NCBI RefSeq assembly: GCF_029223285.1 | Contig: NZ_JARHUJ010000010.1 | Location: forward strand, 1 to 64,000 | DNA length: 64,000 nucleotides | DNA from: Paraflavitalea sp. CAU 1676 | GTDB lineage: Bacteria > Bacteroidota > Bacteroidia > Chitinophagales > Chitinophagaceae | Direction of reading: 5' to 3' | In this document: piece after piece, positions 9,281-17,459 of the stretch | Layout of the letters: each line of letters begins with the position of its first letter | How positions within the stretch are numbered: position 1 is the first letter of the stretch | Position numbers and translations under genes: made by a program | Notes under the pieces: generated by a model | Database searches by the model: none | The model's input: the letters and a program-made list of their open reading frames with translations, nothing else | Told to the model about the DNA's origin: nothing

Positions 9281-9312
9281 TGATCCGAATTGGAGTTTTT
9301 TCGAACCATTTC
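9281..9312 (-). pseudogene. Decayed tRNA 3' end (possible attachment-site relic)
   Basis: On the reverse strand this segment reads GG-TTCGA, then a 6-nt A-rich insertion, then TCCAATTCGGATCA. It aligns with the T-arm and acceptor end of the intact tRNA-Arg at 11557-11630 (GGTTCGAAT then CCAATCCGGTTCA) with few differences apart from the insertion. The rest of a tRNA is missing. It lies directly before a hairpin terminator, as a real tRNA would. It may be a degenerate tRNA gene or the far-side copy left by integration at a tRNA 3' end. Confidence 0.4.
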
Positions 9313-9760
9313 ATTTCCGATTTGAAGCTTTTCGGGGCATTAACTACTTGAGTGATTGGTCTGGGCTGTATGTTCTTGCGGCCTATTTGATTTATTGTCG
9401 TAGGAGGCTAACCTGAAATATATTATTGATGGTGAGAGGTGTAAATGTGTTATATAAATGTTATTTAAATAGGCTATGCGATGAAGGGTAGTTTTTATGT
9501 TTTTCAATGTCAGCCGCAAATCAGGTGTTTACACCCGGACATTCCACGCATTTGCTCCATATCTTCCATACGATAGTGCTGAAGGCACTATGCCATTGCC
9601 GATTGCAACTCCGGTAAGTTTGAATGCTGCCTACCTTTTCTGGTGCCTGGGCAAACTGTCTGCCCTGCATGGGGTCAATCACTTGTTGAAGTAGTGACCG
9701 GGCGCTTCTTTATACCACAAAAAGAAGGGTTAACTATTCATACATCACTATGCTTTAATT

Positions 9761-10972
9761 ATGGCATTGCAAATTATTGATTCATTGACTATTGATAATG
9801 CAGTGAGTACACCTCAACTGCAATTGTGTATGGGTGATCTTACCAACCTGTCACCGGCCGATCAAGTAGACTTCCTTGTTGTATCTTCCGTATTTGGCAA
9901 TTATACGCCTTGTTCCACTTCCCTTATCGGATCTCTTAACCAGGCGGGCATATCAGTACAGACTTTAGCGCAAAACAAAGCGGCGAGCTATGCTCCCAAT
10001 CTGCTGTGCTGGATATCCCAAACTATCAGCTCCTCCAATCCAGGCATACAATTTTCCAGGATACTTGTATATGAACGGCCTCTTTGGGTGGAAATGGGCT
10101 TTACTCCGGCATGGCAGATTTTTCAGGCTTTGAACTGTTTCCAAGCCAGTACCAGTACGAGTGTTGCCATACCGATGGTTAGCGCTGGCAGCGGAGGTGG
10201 GGCTTCTTTACCATTCATCATGCAGATGTTGTTTTATGCTGCTGTTTATGCTGGTTCACTGCCGTCGTATCCACTGTCGGTCATCAAACTCGTGGCTTAC
10301 AATAGTAGCCAACTGGCTCAGGTACAACCTATTTTTGCCGCACTTAAGAGCGCTTATCTGGGCCTAATCGGCCTTCCGAATCTGCCAGGGGACTACCTGC
10401 GCTATGCTCCTGCGGCATGGATTGACATACAGGGAATAAACCTACCTGCAACCCTTTCCAGACGTCAGGCATTTGCCCTTCGAGTATATACCTCGGAATA
10501 CCACAGGGTAATCAATCATGTTCTGCGCAATCCTAACGATCCAAACTATGCTGCTATGATGCCTTTGTTCAGTACTATAGATTCGGGGTTGTCCAATATT
10601 CCCCGTTCTCCGGGAATGACCTACCGGGGCGAGCACCATATGTCCGCGGAAAGAATCTCCCAATATTCGCCGGGCCTGAACATCAGGCATCAAGCCTATA
10701 CCAGTTCGCAAAGGCCGGCCGGGGCAATCTATAACGCTGCTAATTACAAATTCAATATCAATGGCGTTACTGCTCGTCAGGTGGCATTTCTTTCCGAATA
10801 CCCAGCAGAGAATGAATATATTTATCACCGAAGTATGCTCGTTAATGTAACCAGTCAGTCCTGCAATCCGACAAAAAGCCAGTGTACCTTTGGTGTGACA
10901 GAAACACCGATCAATTATTGTTCCTCCAGCTCTAACAACGCCGCAATTACTGCACAAACTGAAATCTTTTAA
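9761..10972 (+). CDS. Macro-like domain fused to ADP-ribosyltransferase-like domain
   Basis: This 403-aa protein has no signal peptide. Residues about 18-205 look like a macro-type domain: a strand followed by GDLTN, then VDFLVVSS, TSLIGSLNQAG and a glycine-rich loop, SAGSGGGAS. Residues about 225-390 resemble an ADP-ribosyltransferase of the R-S-E class: R289 in TYRGEH, T314-S315-S316 in AYTSSQ, and E350-N-E352 in PAENEYIY, the E-x-E of arginine-modifying enzymes. It therefore probably uses NAD+ to modify a protein or other target. The N-terminal domain may bind or remove ADP-ribose, or act as a sensor. It is followed 11 nt later by a DUF6508-like gene. Domain calls rest on motif pattern only. 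Toxin, defence effector or regulatory enzyme are all possible. Confidence 0.7.
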   Translation: MALQIIDSLTIDNAVSTPQLQLCMGDLTNLSPADQVDFLVVSSVFGNYTPCSTSLIGSLNQAGISVQTLAQNKAASYAPNLLCWISQTISSSNPGIQFSRILVYERPLWVEMGFTPAWQIFQALNCFQASTSTSVAIPMVSAGSGGGASLPFIMQMLFYAAVYAGSLPSYPLSVIKLVAYNSSQLAQVQPIFAALKSAYLGLIGLPNLPGDYLRYAPAAWIDIQGINLPATLSRRQAFALRVYTSEYHRVINHVLRNPNDPNYAAMMPLFSTIDSGLSNIPRSPGMTYRGEHHMSAERISQYSPGLNIRHQAYTSSQRPAGAIYNAANYKFNINGVTARQVAFLSEYPAENEYIYHRSMLVNVTSQSCNPTKSQCTFGVTETPINYCSSSSNNAAITAQTEIF

Positions 10973-10983
10973 ATTCATTTATC

Positions 10984-11373
10984 ATGACCCTCAAAGATTT
11001 TCCTAAAGAACAGCTGCAGATCATTCTGTCACAATACCACCTGATCGAGCATATGAAGCCGGAGGATGCGAAGTTTGTTACTTCCGATCATATACCAGCT
11101 CACCTTCACCTTATTACGCTGTTGGATCTGACCGGTTTCATGGAGCGATTCGACTACAATGCCTGGGCTGAAATACAAGGTTGGGATAAGATAATTTCTC
11201 CAGAAACACTATTGGCTGCAGACTTTGAAACATTACGTAAACTAATTACTACGCATATACGTACAGATAAATTTGTTCAAGGCCATTGGGATAATCTATT
11301 GATCAACGGTTATATCATCAGGTTTCTTGCTCGCTTACAGGAGCTGTATAGCGAGACCTATTCGCAGTCATAA
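10984..11373 (+). CDS. DUF6508-like protein, partner of the macro/ART gene
   Basis: This 129-aa soluble, largely helical protein starts 11 nt after the macro/ART gene, so the two are one operon. The segment DFETLRKLITTHIRTDKFVQ (about residues 80-99) and the following GHWDNLLINGYIIRFLARLQ resemble the conserved core of DUF6508. That family has no function known to me. Size, position and coupling would fit an immunity, adaptor or specificity factor for the ADP-ribosyltransferase; this is inference. The start is ATG 10984, and the gene ends about 180 nt before the tRNA-Arg 3' end. Confidence 0.65.
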   Translation: MTLKDFPKEQLQIILSQYHLIEHMKPEDAKFVTSDHIPAHLHLITLLDLTGFMERFDYNAWAEIQGWDKIISPETLLAADFETLRKLITTHIRTDKFVQGHWDNLLINGYIIRFLARLQELYSETYSQS

Positions 11374-11515
11374 GATGCCAAATTAATCCCCAGGCAGTTG
11401 CATAACCAAAAGAAGCAAAGAGCTATATTCCAAATATTGCATTTGAAGTTTTGGGACTTGATTTGCTTTGAAGCGAAAATTCTTCTGGAATGCAGGTTGG
11501 ACGGGAAATTCCATG

Positions 11516-11541
11516 AAAAAAGGCGTCAAATCTTGACGCCT
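11516..11541 (-). terminator. tRNA-Arg terminator (reverse strand)
   Basis: The arms aggcgtcaa (11521-11529) and ttgacgcct (11533-11541) pair perfectly over 9 bp with a 3-nt loop. On the reverse strand the hairpin is followed by TTTTTC. It lies 15 nt beyond the tRNA 3' end. Confidence 0.85.
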
Positions 11542-11556
11542 CTAATTCGAGTTTCG

Positions 11557-11630
11557 TGAACCGGATTGGATTCGAACCAATGGCCTGCTGCTTAGAAGGC
11601 AGCTGCTCTATCCAGCTGAGCTACCGGTCC
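11557..11630 (-). tRNA. tRNA-Arg (anticodon UCU)
   Basis: This 74-nt tRNA on the reverse strand has a complete cloverleaf. The acceptor GGACCGG pairs with CCGGTTC (one G-U), the anticodon stem GCTGC/GCAGC encloses the loop CTTCTAA with anticodon TCT, and the T-arm is ATTGG-TTCGAAT-CCAAT. The discriminator base is A and CCA is not encoded. It reads AGA codons. Its 3' end faces the accessory region at 3-11 kb, the usual orientation for islands inserted at a tRNA. Confidence 0.97.
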
Positions 11631-12128
11631 TTTTTTCGAGCGGCAAATATAGGTATTTATTTTTAACCTCCACAGGATTAATTGTCTATGCGTTCGGGCA
11701 GGGTGTTCTTGATAATTTGCGCCGACGCCCTTCTTCAATAATCCCTTTCCCCGCCTGCAATTGCCGCCCCCGCCAAGCAAATAATGCGCGCAGGTTCCCT
11801 TTCCGGCAGAATGCCGCAGCAATGTTGCGGGAGGCAGCGGAATTTGACGTTTTTGTGCTGAATATCAAATAGATTCACGAAATTTAAAGTGCATTAAAAG
11901 GAGTGCCAGTTGACCGTTCCGGCGCTTCAGTCGTATTGAATACGAGGCGCCAAAAACGATCCTTGCACTACTGCTTAAACCTTGCCTTCCGGACCGCTAT
12001 TCCAACTTTGCCAACAACCCAACCCCCGTACCCCATACCCTTTAGGGAAAAACATTGCTTAAGAGTACCCGCTTAGGCTTTCCATCTCATTATTCTTGCT
12101 ACGATTAATTAACCAGAAAAACAGGTTT

Positions 12129-15100
12129 ATGATGACAACTCTTTCCGTGAATTGCCACTCTCTACGCCGTTTTGGTTTACTCCTCATCGGCCACCTGGTC
12201 GCCGTGATCACCATGGCGCAGGTTACCATCAGTGGTAAAGTGACAGGCCCCAGCAGTCAGCCCCTCACCGCCATCTCTGTATCGGTTAAAAGCACTACCT
12301 ATGGCACTGCCACCGATGCGAACGGTAATTTCAGCCTCACAGCCCCCCTCAAGCCCGGCAGTTACACCATCTCCTTTTCCGGTGTCGGCTTCAAGGCCGT
12401 CGACCGCACCCTCCAGGTAGGCAATGCGGCCACCTACACCGTCGATGTACCGATGGTGGAAGATGCCCTTGGCCTCGATGAAGTGATCGTTACCGGCACC
12501 ACCCAGGGCACCACCCGCAAGCAACTGGGCAACTACATCAGCACCCTCAAGGCCGACGACCTTAACAAAGGCGCTACCAGCAATGTGCTGGCAGCCCTGC
12601 AAGGCAAAACCGCCGGCGCCCAGATCATCCAGAACTCCGGCGACCCCGCCGGGGGCGTCTCTGTACGCCTGCGCGGTATCAGTTCCCTCAACAGTTCTTC
12701 GGAGCCCTTATACATTGTTGATGGCGTAATCGTCAACAACGCCACAAACCGGGTTACTAATACGCAAAATACTTATGATGCCTCCGGCGGCACCAACAAT
12801 ACCGGCGGTAACCTTTTTGTAGGTACGGTTGGCCAAAGCAGGATGGCCGATATCAACCCCGCCGATATCGAGCGGGTAGAAGTACTAAACGGCGCCGCCG
12901 CTGCCGCCATCTATGGCTCCCGCGCCAATGCCGGTGTTGTGCAGATCTTTACCAAACGCGGTAGCTCGGGAGCCCCTGTGGTGAGCTTCTCTACCGGCTT
13001 GCTGGTGAGTGAGCTGCGCAAAAAGCTCGATGTGAACCAGGCGCCCACCAAGTTTGGTGGCCCCACAGATGGCCCCGGCGCCCTTACTCAGGATATTATC
13101 ACCGCCGTCGGTAACCCTGCCGCGCTGCCCACCAATACCACCAACGTTACCCGGTACGACTACCAGGATTATATCTTCCGCACCGGCCTCGGTACCGATA
13201 ACAACGTTTCCGTAACCGGTGGCAGAGACAAAACGAAGTATTACACTTCCGCTTCCTATTTCTACAACCAGGGCATTATCAAGAATACCGATTTCCGCCG
13301 CTTCAGCTTCCGCGTCAACCTCGACCAGGAGATCGTGAAATGGGCCAGCATGAGCGTTGGACTGAACTATATCAACAGCGATGCGAATGAAAAGCCCGAT
13401 GGCAACTCCTTCTATTCGCCCATGAACTCCGTCACCATCATTGGCAACTTCCACGATATATGGAAACGCGACGCGCTCGGCAACCTGCAGGCAGTAGGAG
13501 AGCGGGGCCGTGTAAATCCAGTGTCGGTTATTGAAGACTTCAAGCAGAAGCAGGAAACCAACCGCTTAATTGCCAGCGTCGGTGTGAAGCTGCGCCCCAT
13601 GAAAGGCCTCAGCTTCGATTATACCCTGGGTATCGATAACTACGCCCAACGCGGTACCACCCTGATGCCTCCGTTCACCTACAATGTGAGCACCGCCTTC
13701 TTCGGGGGTGGTCCCGACCTGTCGGCTTCGCTGAATGGTTATGCCAGTGCCGCCGTCAACAATTTCTTCCAGATCAACCATGACCTCAGCGGTACTTATC
13801 AGTTCGACATCAACGATAACCTCGCCAGTACCACACAGGCCGGCTACTCGGTGCAATACGAAAAGAATGGCTATACCCTGTCGCACGGTCGTGGCCTGGC
13901 CCCGTTCGTTGAAACGGTCAACGCTGCAGCTACCATCTTGCCGGGAGCGGATGAACGCACCGAGTTCTCCGTGTCGGGTGTTTACCTGCAAGAAAGCCTT
14001 AAATACCGCAATCATTTGTTCCTGACCGGTGCTATCAGGGTGGATGGCTCGTCCGTATTCGGCGAAGACCAGCGCAACCAGGTGTATGTGAAAGCAAGCG
14101 GCAGTTATGTGTTGTCAGAAACTGATTTCTGGAGCAAGCTGTCCATTGGTAAATGGTGGAACCTGGCCAAACTGCGCGTTGCCTATGGTCAATCGGGCAA
14201 CCTGACCGGTATTACGCCCTATGCTCGTTTCAATGGATACAATGCCGTTGCTTTCCTGGGCCGCAGTGCTATCTTCAGCAGTAGCGAGTATACGGATCCG
14301 GATGTCAGTCCCGAAAGACAACAGGAACTGGAACTGGGCGCCGATCTGTCGTTCTTCGACAGCAGACTCGGTGTAAATTTCAACTATTACACCAAGAAAG
14401 TAGATGAGTTGCTGGTATCACGGGTAATTGCACCCACCAATGGTTATGCGAGCTTCCAGGATAACCTGGGGTCGCTCGAGAACAAAGGTTTTGAGGTAGT
14501 GTTGACCGGAACACCCGTCAAGAACAAAGACTGGCGATGGGATATTACCGGCATCTACAACCACAATCGTAACAAGGCTGTGAAGATCGGTCAGGCTTTA
14601 AGGCTGTTAAGCACCAACTCCGGTGCGCCGGTTGCGATCCTCGAAGGACAGCCGATCGGCGTTTTCTACGGCACTTTCTTTGCCCTCGATGGAAGCGGCA
14701 ACCAGATCAAGAACGGATCGGGATTTCCACAAATAGAAAGGGGTGTGCAGAACAGCCCATTGAGCTATACCACACAACGGGATGCAAATGGGTTGCCCAC
14801 TGGTACGCCATTGCGGAAGGTGATCGGCGATCCCAATCCCGATTACACCGCCTCACTGGTGAATGAAGTGAGTTATAAGAATTTCAGCTTCCGCGCCCAA
14901 CTGGATGCGGTGCAGGGCGTGGAGGTCTGGAATGCGGACTTCCGTACACGTCAGGGAGTAGGCAATGGTAAGGTAGCCGAGCAGGAACATCGCGGAGAAT
15001 TGCCCCGTGGTTATATCAACAGCGTATATCAGATTGAAGAATGGCGCGTGGATGATGGCTCTTTCATCAAGCTGCGCGAAATATCGCTGAGCTACCGTTT

Positions 15101-15290
15101 CGGCAAGGTGAAAGTATTCCGTGACCTGACCGTGAGCGCCAGCGGCCGCAACCTGATCTCCTGGGATGATTACAAAGGATATGATCCTGAGGTGACAGCA
15201 GGGGGGCAAAGTACTGTATTGCGGGGTATCGACTTTGGTGCCGTACCCATTCCACGCACTTTCAACCTTTCTGTGACAGCTAAATTCTAA
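12129..15290 (+). CDS. SusC/RagA-family TonB-dependent outer-membrane transporter
   Basis: About 1053 aa from ATG 12129 (MMTTLSV); the frame can extend to a TTG at 12096, but the ATG gives a normal signal peptide ending near VITMAQ. A carboxypeptidase-regulatory-like domain follows (VTISGKVTGPSSQP, about residues 32-115). Next come the TonB-interacting stretch DEVIVTGTTQG, a plug domain with LQGKTAGAQI and VRLRGISSLNSSSEPLYIVD, and a long beta-barrel ending in Phe (SVTAKF). There is no STN domain, so direct sigma/anti-sigma signalling through this protein is unlikely. It imports oligosaccharide across the outer membrane with the SusD-like lipoprotein encoded 18 nt downstream. The ligand is not deducible, but its position before a mannan-type enzyme set suggests a related glycan. 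Confidence 0.93.
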   Translation: MMTTLSVNCHSLRRFGLLLIGHLVAVITMAQVTISGKVTGPSSQPLTAISVSVKSTTYGTATDANGNFSLTAPLKPGSYTISFSGVGFKAVDRTLQVGNAATYTVDVPMVEDALGLDEVIVTGTTQGTTRKQLGNYISTLKADDLNKGATSNVLAALQGKTAGAQIIQNSGDPAGGVSVRLRGISSLNSSSEPLYIVDGVIVNNATNRVTNTQNTYDASGGTNNTGGNLFVGTVGQSRMADINPADIERVEVLNGAAAAAIYGSRANAGVVQIFTKRGSSGAPVVSFSTGLLVSELRKKLDVNQAPTKFGGPTDGPGALTQDIITAVGNPAALPTNTTNVTRYDYQDYIFRTGLGTDNNVSVTGGRDKTKYYTSASYFYNQGIIKNTDFRRFSFRVNLDQEIVKWASMSVGLNYINSDANEKPDGNSFYSPMNSVTIIGNFHDIWKRDALGNLQAVGERGRVNPVSVIEDFKQKQETNRLIASVGVKLRPMKGLSFDYTLGIDNYAQRGTTLMPPFTYNVSTAFFGGGPDLSASLNGYASAAVNNFFQINHDLSGTYQFDINDNLASTTQAGYSVQYEKNGYTLSHGRGLAPFVETVNAAATILPGADERTEFSVSGVYLQESLKYRNHLFLTGAIRVDGSSVFGEDQRNQVYVKASGSYVLSETDFWSKLSIGKWWNLAKLRVAYGQSGNLTGITPYARFNGYNAVAFLGRSAIFSSSEYTDPDVSPERQQELELGADLSFFDSRLGVNFNYYTKKVDELLVSRVIAPTNGYASFQDNLGSLENKGFEVVLTGTPVKNKDWRWDITGIYNHNRNKAVKIGQALRLLSTNSGAPVAILEGQPIGVFYGTFFALDGSGNQIKNGSGFPQIERGVQNSPLSYTTQRDANGLPTGTPLRKVIGDPNPDYTASLVNEVSYKNFSFRAQLDAVQGVEVWNADFRTRQGVGNGKVAEQEHRGELPRGYINSVYQIEEWRVDDGSFIKLREISLSYRFGKVKVFRDLTVSASGRNLISWDDYKGYDPEVTAGGQSTVLRGIDFGAVPIPRTFNLSVTAKF

Positions 15291-15308
15291 TCCTAAAAAA
15301 TTGATTGT

Positions 15309-16619
15309 ATGAAATTGTTCAATATAAGACTATCAACCGCTTTTTTACTGGCCCTGGTGCTGATACAGAGCGTGGGTTGCAAAAAGAACTATACCGATCC
15401 TTCGAGGGTGCCGCCCGGTAATGCGTTGACGACGGCGAGGGGCCTCACGGGTGTCGTGGTGGGGCTGCACCGGGTTTACTCGGTGGGGCGCGCCAGCTCG
15501 CTGTACAATACAGTCACTGTAGATGGATTTACTACCCGGCAGCTCAACATCATCAACCAGGGTAATACCGCCGAATATCAATTGTTCCTGGGTGGTACAG
15601 CCGTTGATGGCACCAATACCATTTTAGCTGGCTTGTGGACCGGTAGTAACAAACTCATCTTCGATGCCGATAATGTACTGCGCAATGCACCGGCCTTAAC
15701 GGATAAGGCGTATGTGAGCGGATTGATCGCCTATGCCAGTATCTTCAAAGCATTGGCGATCGGCAATATGGCGATGTACTGGGATCACGTACCCGATACC
15801 ATCAGCGCCATCGGCGCCAACGTTAATTTCATTACCAGTGCGCAGGCTTTTACCAAGGCCATAGGCATTTTGGACAATGCGCTCACTGCCGTTGCCGCCA
15901 ATCCCATCAGTGCACAGTTTACGGCGAATATGCCGGCAGGTATCGATATCGTCAACACCCTGCATGCCCTGAAAGCGCGTTATGCGTTGGCCACCGGCAA
16001 CAATGCCCTGGCGATCACCGAGGCCAATGCGGTTGACCTCACTAAAAAGTCGACCTTCAATTTTGATGCGGTAACCCTGAACCCGATCTGGGAAACGGCT
16101 ACTTCCACCAACAACGTGTACCAGCCGATCGACTCTACCATGGGTTTGCCGAAAACACTGGAGCCAAGCCTGACCGATAAACGCGTACCCTTTTATATTT
16201 CGATTGTGCCTACTTCTGCACAACGTTACCGCATCAATGGATTTGGCGCTCTTTCGAATTCGGCCTGGCCCCTCTACCTGCCCGGTGAGATGACGTTGAT
16301 CAAAGCAGAAGCATATGCCCGGCAGAATAATCTGCCCAATGCCATCGTAGAACTCAATAAGATCCTTACCAAGAAACCGGCCGACGATCCTTATGGGGTA
16401 GGGGCCGATCAGCCGGCCTACGCGGGTGCCATTACCCAGGATGCTGTGCTGGAGCAGATCTACCGCAACAAGGCGATCGAGTTGTACATGTCGGGCCTGC
16501 GCCTGGAGGACCAGCGCCGCTTTGGCCGTCCGCTGGCTGAGCGCAAGCGGAACTACATGCCTTATCCCAATGTGGAGCGCGACAACAATTCCAATACACC
16601 GCCCAACCCGGCTAATTAA
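15309..16619 (+). CDS. SusD/RagB-family nutrient-binding lipoprotein
   Basis: This 436-aa lipoprotein has its signal peptide ending at Cys24 (IQSVGC), typical of surface-exposed SusD proteins. The C-terminal part contains the usual SusD ending, LRLEDQRRFGRPLAERK, followed by a Pro/Asn-rich tail, and the TPR-like helices are rich in Ala and Asn. It forms the lid of the SusC transporter encoded immediately upstream (18-nt gap). A strong terminator at 16660-16692 closes this two-gene operon, so it is transcribed separately from the sigma factor gene that follows. At 436 aa it is shorter than the second SusD of the locus (602 aa), suggesting a different and probably smaller ligand surface. Confidence 0.92.
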   Translation: MKLFNIRLSTAFLLALVLIQSVGCKKNYTDPSRVPPGNALTTARGLTGVVVGLHRVYSVGRASSLYNTVTVDGFTTRQLNIINQGNTAEYQLFLGGTAVDGTNTILAGLWTGSNKLIFDADNVLRNAPALTDKAYVSGLIAYASIFKALAIGNMAMYWDHVPDTISAIGANVNFITSAQAFTKAIGILDNALTAVAANPISAQFTANMPAGIDIVNTLHALKARYALATGNNALAITEANAVDLTKKSTFNFDAVTLNPIWETATSTNNVYQPIDSTMGLPKTLEPSLTDKRVPFYISIVPTSAQRYRINGFGALSNSAWPLYLPGEMTLIKAEAYARQNNLPNAIVELNKILTKKPADDPYGVGADQPAYAGAITQDAVLEQIYRNKAIELYMSGLRLEDQRRFGRPLAERKRNYMPYPNVERDNNSNTPPNPAN

Positions 16620-16659
16620 CCGCAAGTAGGGTAGCAGCATAGCTACCAACATATATAGC

Positions 16660-16692
16660 AAGGCCGCTTCCATAGTGAAGCGGCCTTTTTTT
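16660..16692 (+). terminator. Strong intrinsic terminator after susCD
   Basis: The arms aaggccgcttc (16660-16670) and gaagcggcctt (16677-16687) form a perfect 11-bp stem with loop catagt, followed by a T-run. It ends the first susCD operon. Confidence 0.93.
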
Positions 16693-16745
16693 ATCGGCTG
16701 AAAGCGGCCGACAGCCAATTAATGGACTTGCTAACGCGATTTAGC

Positions 16746-16778
16746 TTTGGTGGTTACAACAAAATAAAATTATATTGC
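16746..16778 (+). promoter_or_regulatory. Near-consensus Bacteroidota promoter of the sigma gene
   Basis: TTTG at 16746-16749, a 21-nt spacer, and TATATTGC at 16771-16778 are close to the TTTG-N19-21-TANNTTTG consensus (last two bases changed). The box overlaps the alternative TTG start at 16775, which argues for the downstream GTG start. Confidence 0.5.
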
Positions 16779-16807
16779 ACACGTTTAACTGCTTAACCGT
16801 AGCCAAC

Positions 16808-17365
16808 GTGAGCGCCGCTTCGCCATACCAGGATCAGCACGACGATGTGTTCCAGCAACTCTTCAACGAGTTGTTCCGGGAGCATGAGCACAAGCTCTAT
16901 GCTTTCGTGGTGAAGGTACTTCGGTCAGATGCCCAGGCTAAAGACATTGTGCAGGAAGTGTTCCTGAAACTATGGACCATCCGCGAACAACTGCACGAGA
17001 TTGAGAACATGGACGCCTTCCTCTACAGGCTTACCGAAAACAAAGTCTACGACCATCTCCGCGCCGCCGCCACCCGCGAAAAACTGCGCCTCGAGTTGTG
17101 GCACCGTATCAAAGCGGCCAGTGAGGATGCTTCCCAGGCACTCGAAGCCAAAGAATACCACCACCTCATTCACCAGGCCATTCAGCAATTGCCACCCCAG
17201 CGCAAAACGATCTACCTGCTCAGTAAACACGAGGGCCTCAAACAACAGCAGATCGCCGAAGAACTGCAGATATCTCCGCACACCGTGCGCAACCACCTCG
17301 CCGAAGCCTTCCGTTCTATCCGCAACTATGTAAAAAAGAATATCCAGACCTTCTTCTCCTTGTAA
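16808..17365 (+). CDS. ECF sigma factor (FecI-like) of the mannan locus
   Basis: About 185 aa. The frame can start at a TTG at 16775, but that lies inside the likely promoter, so I prefer the GTG at 16808. Region 2 is visible as HKLYAFVVKVLRSDAQAKDI then VQEVFLKLW, and region 4 as GLKQQQIAEELQISPHTVRN in a helix-turn-helix. The protein directs RNA polymerase to target promoters, probably those of the SusC/D/E operon and enzymes downstream, when released by the FecR-type anti-sigma factor encoded 94 nt later. This sigma/FecR/STN-SusC arrangement is the standard trans-envelope signalling set of Bacteroidota. Confidence 0.9.
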   Translation: MSAASPYQDQHDDVFQQLFNELFREHEHKLYAFVVKVLRSDAQAKDIVQEVFLKLWTIREQLHEIENMDAFLYRLTENKVYDHLRAAATREKLRLELWHRIKAASEDASQALEAKEYHHLIHQAIQQLPPQRKTIYLLSKHEGLKQQQIAEELQISPHTVRNHLAEAFRSIRNYVKKNIQTFFSL

Positions 17366-17459
17366 GGGTGATTGGCCGCAGTGGGCAACCTTCCCAGCCG
17401 GCAGGAAAAAATCTTTCCCGGCACTAGTAGTTTTTTTCCCGGCAGCCGTCAACTATACA

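Larger units (their letters stand above)
9151..9760. other. Intergenic region with terminator and tRNA relic
   Basis: These 610 nt contain no gene I can support. They hold a perfect 12-bp hairpin (9246-9276) and, next to it, a decayed tRNA 3' end (9281-9312); both are listed separately. A 65-codon forward frame at 9497-9694 has no recognisable features. The right part should carry the promoter of the macro/ART gene, but I see no consensus promoter. Confidence 0.5.
11374..12128. other. Intergenic region carrying tRNA-Arg
   Basis: Apart from the tRNA and its terminator I find no gene here. Frames on the reverse strand at 11592-11868 are unremarkable and overlap the tRNA. The right half, up to the susC start at 12129, is the leader of the polysaccharide locus. 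It contains several A-rich and C-rich stretches but no clear consensus promoter. Confidence 0.5.

Noticed and set aside
9497-9694. 65-codon forward frame before the macro/ART gene
   Set aside because: No recognisable features; more likely leader sequence.
15696-16718. 340-codon reverse frame under susD
   Set aside because: Mirror of a GC-rich coding region; the SusD frame on the other strand has clear family motifs.
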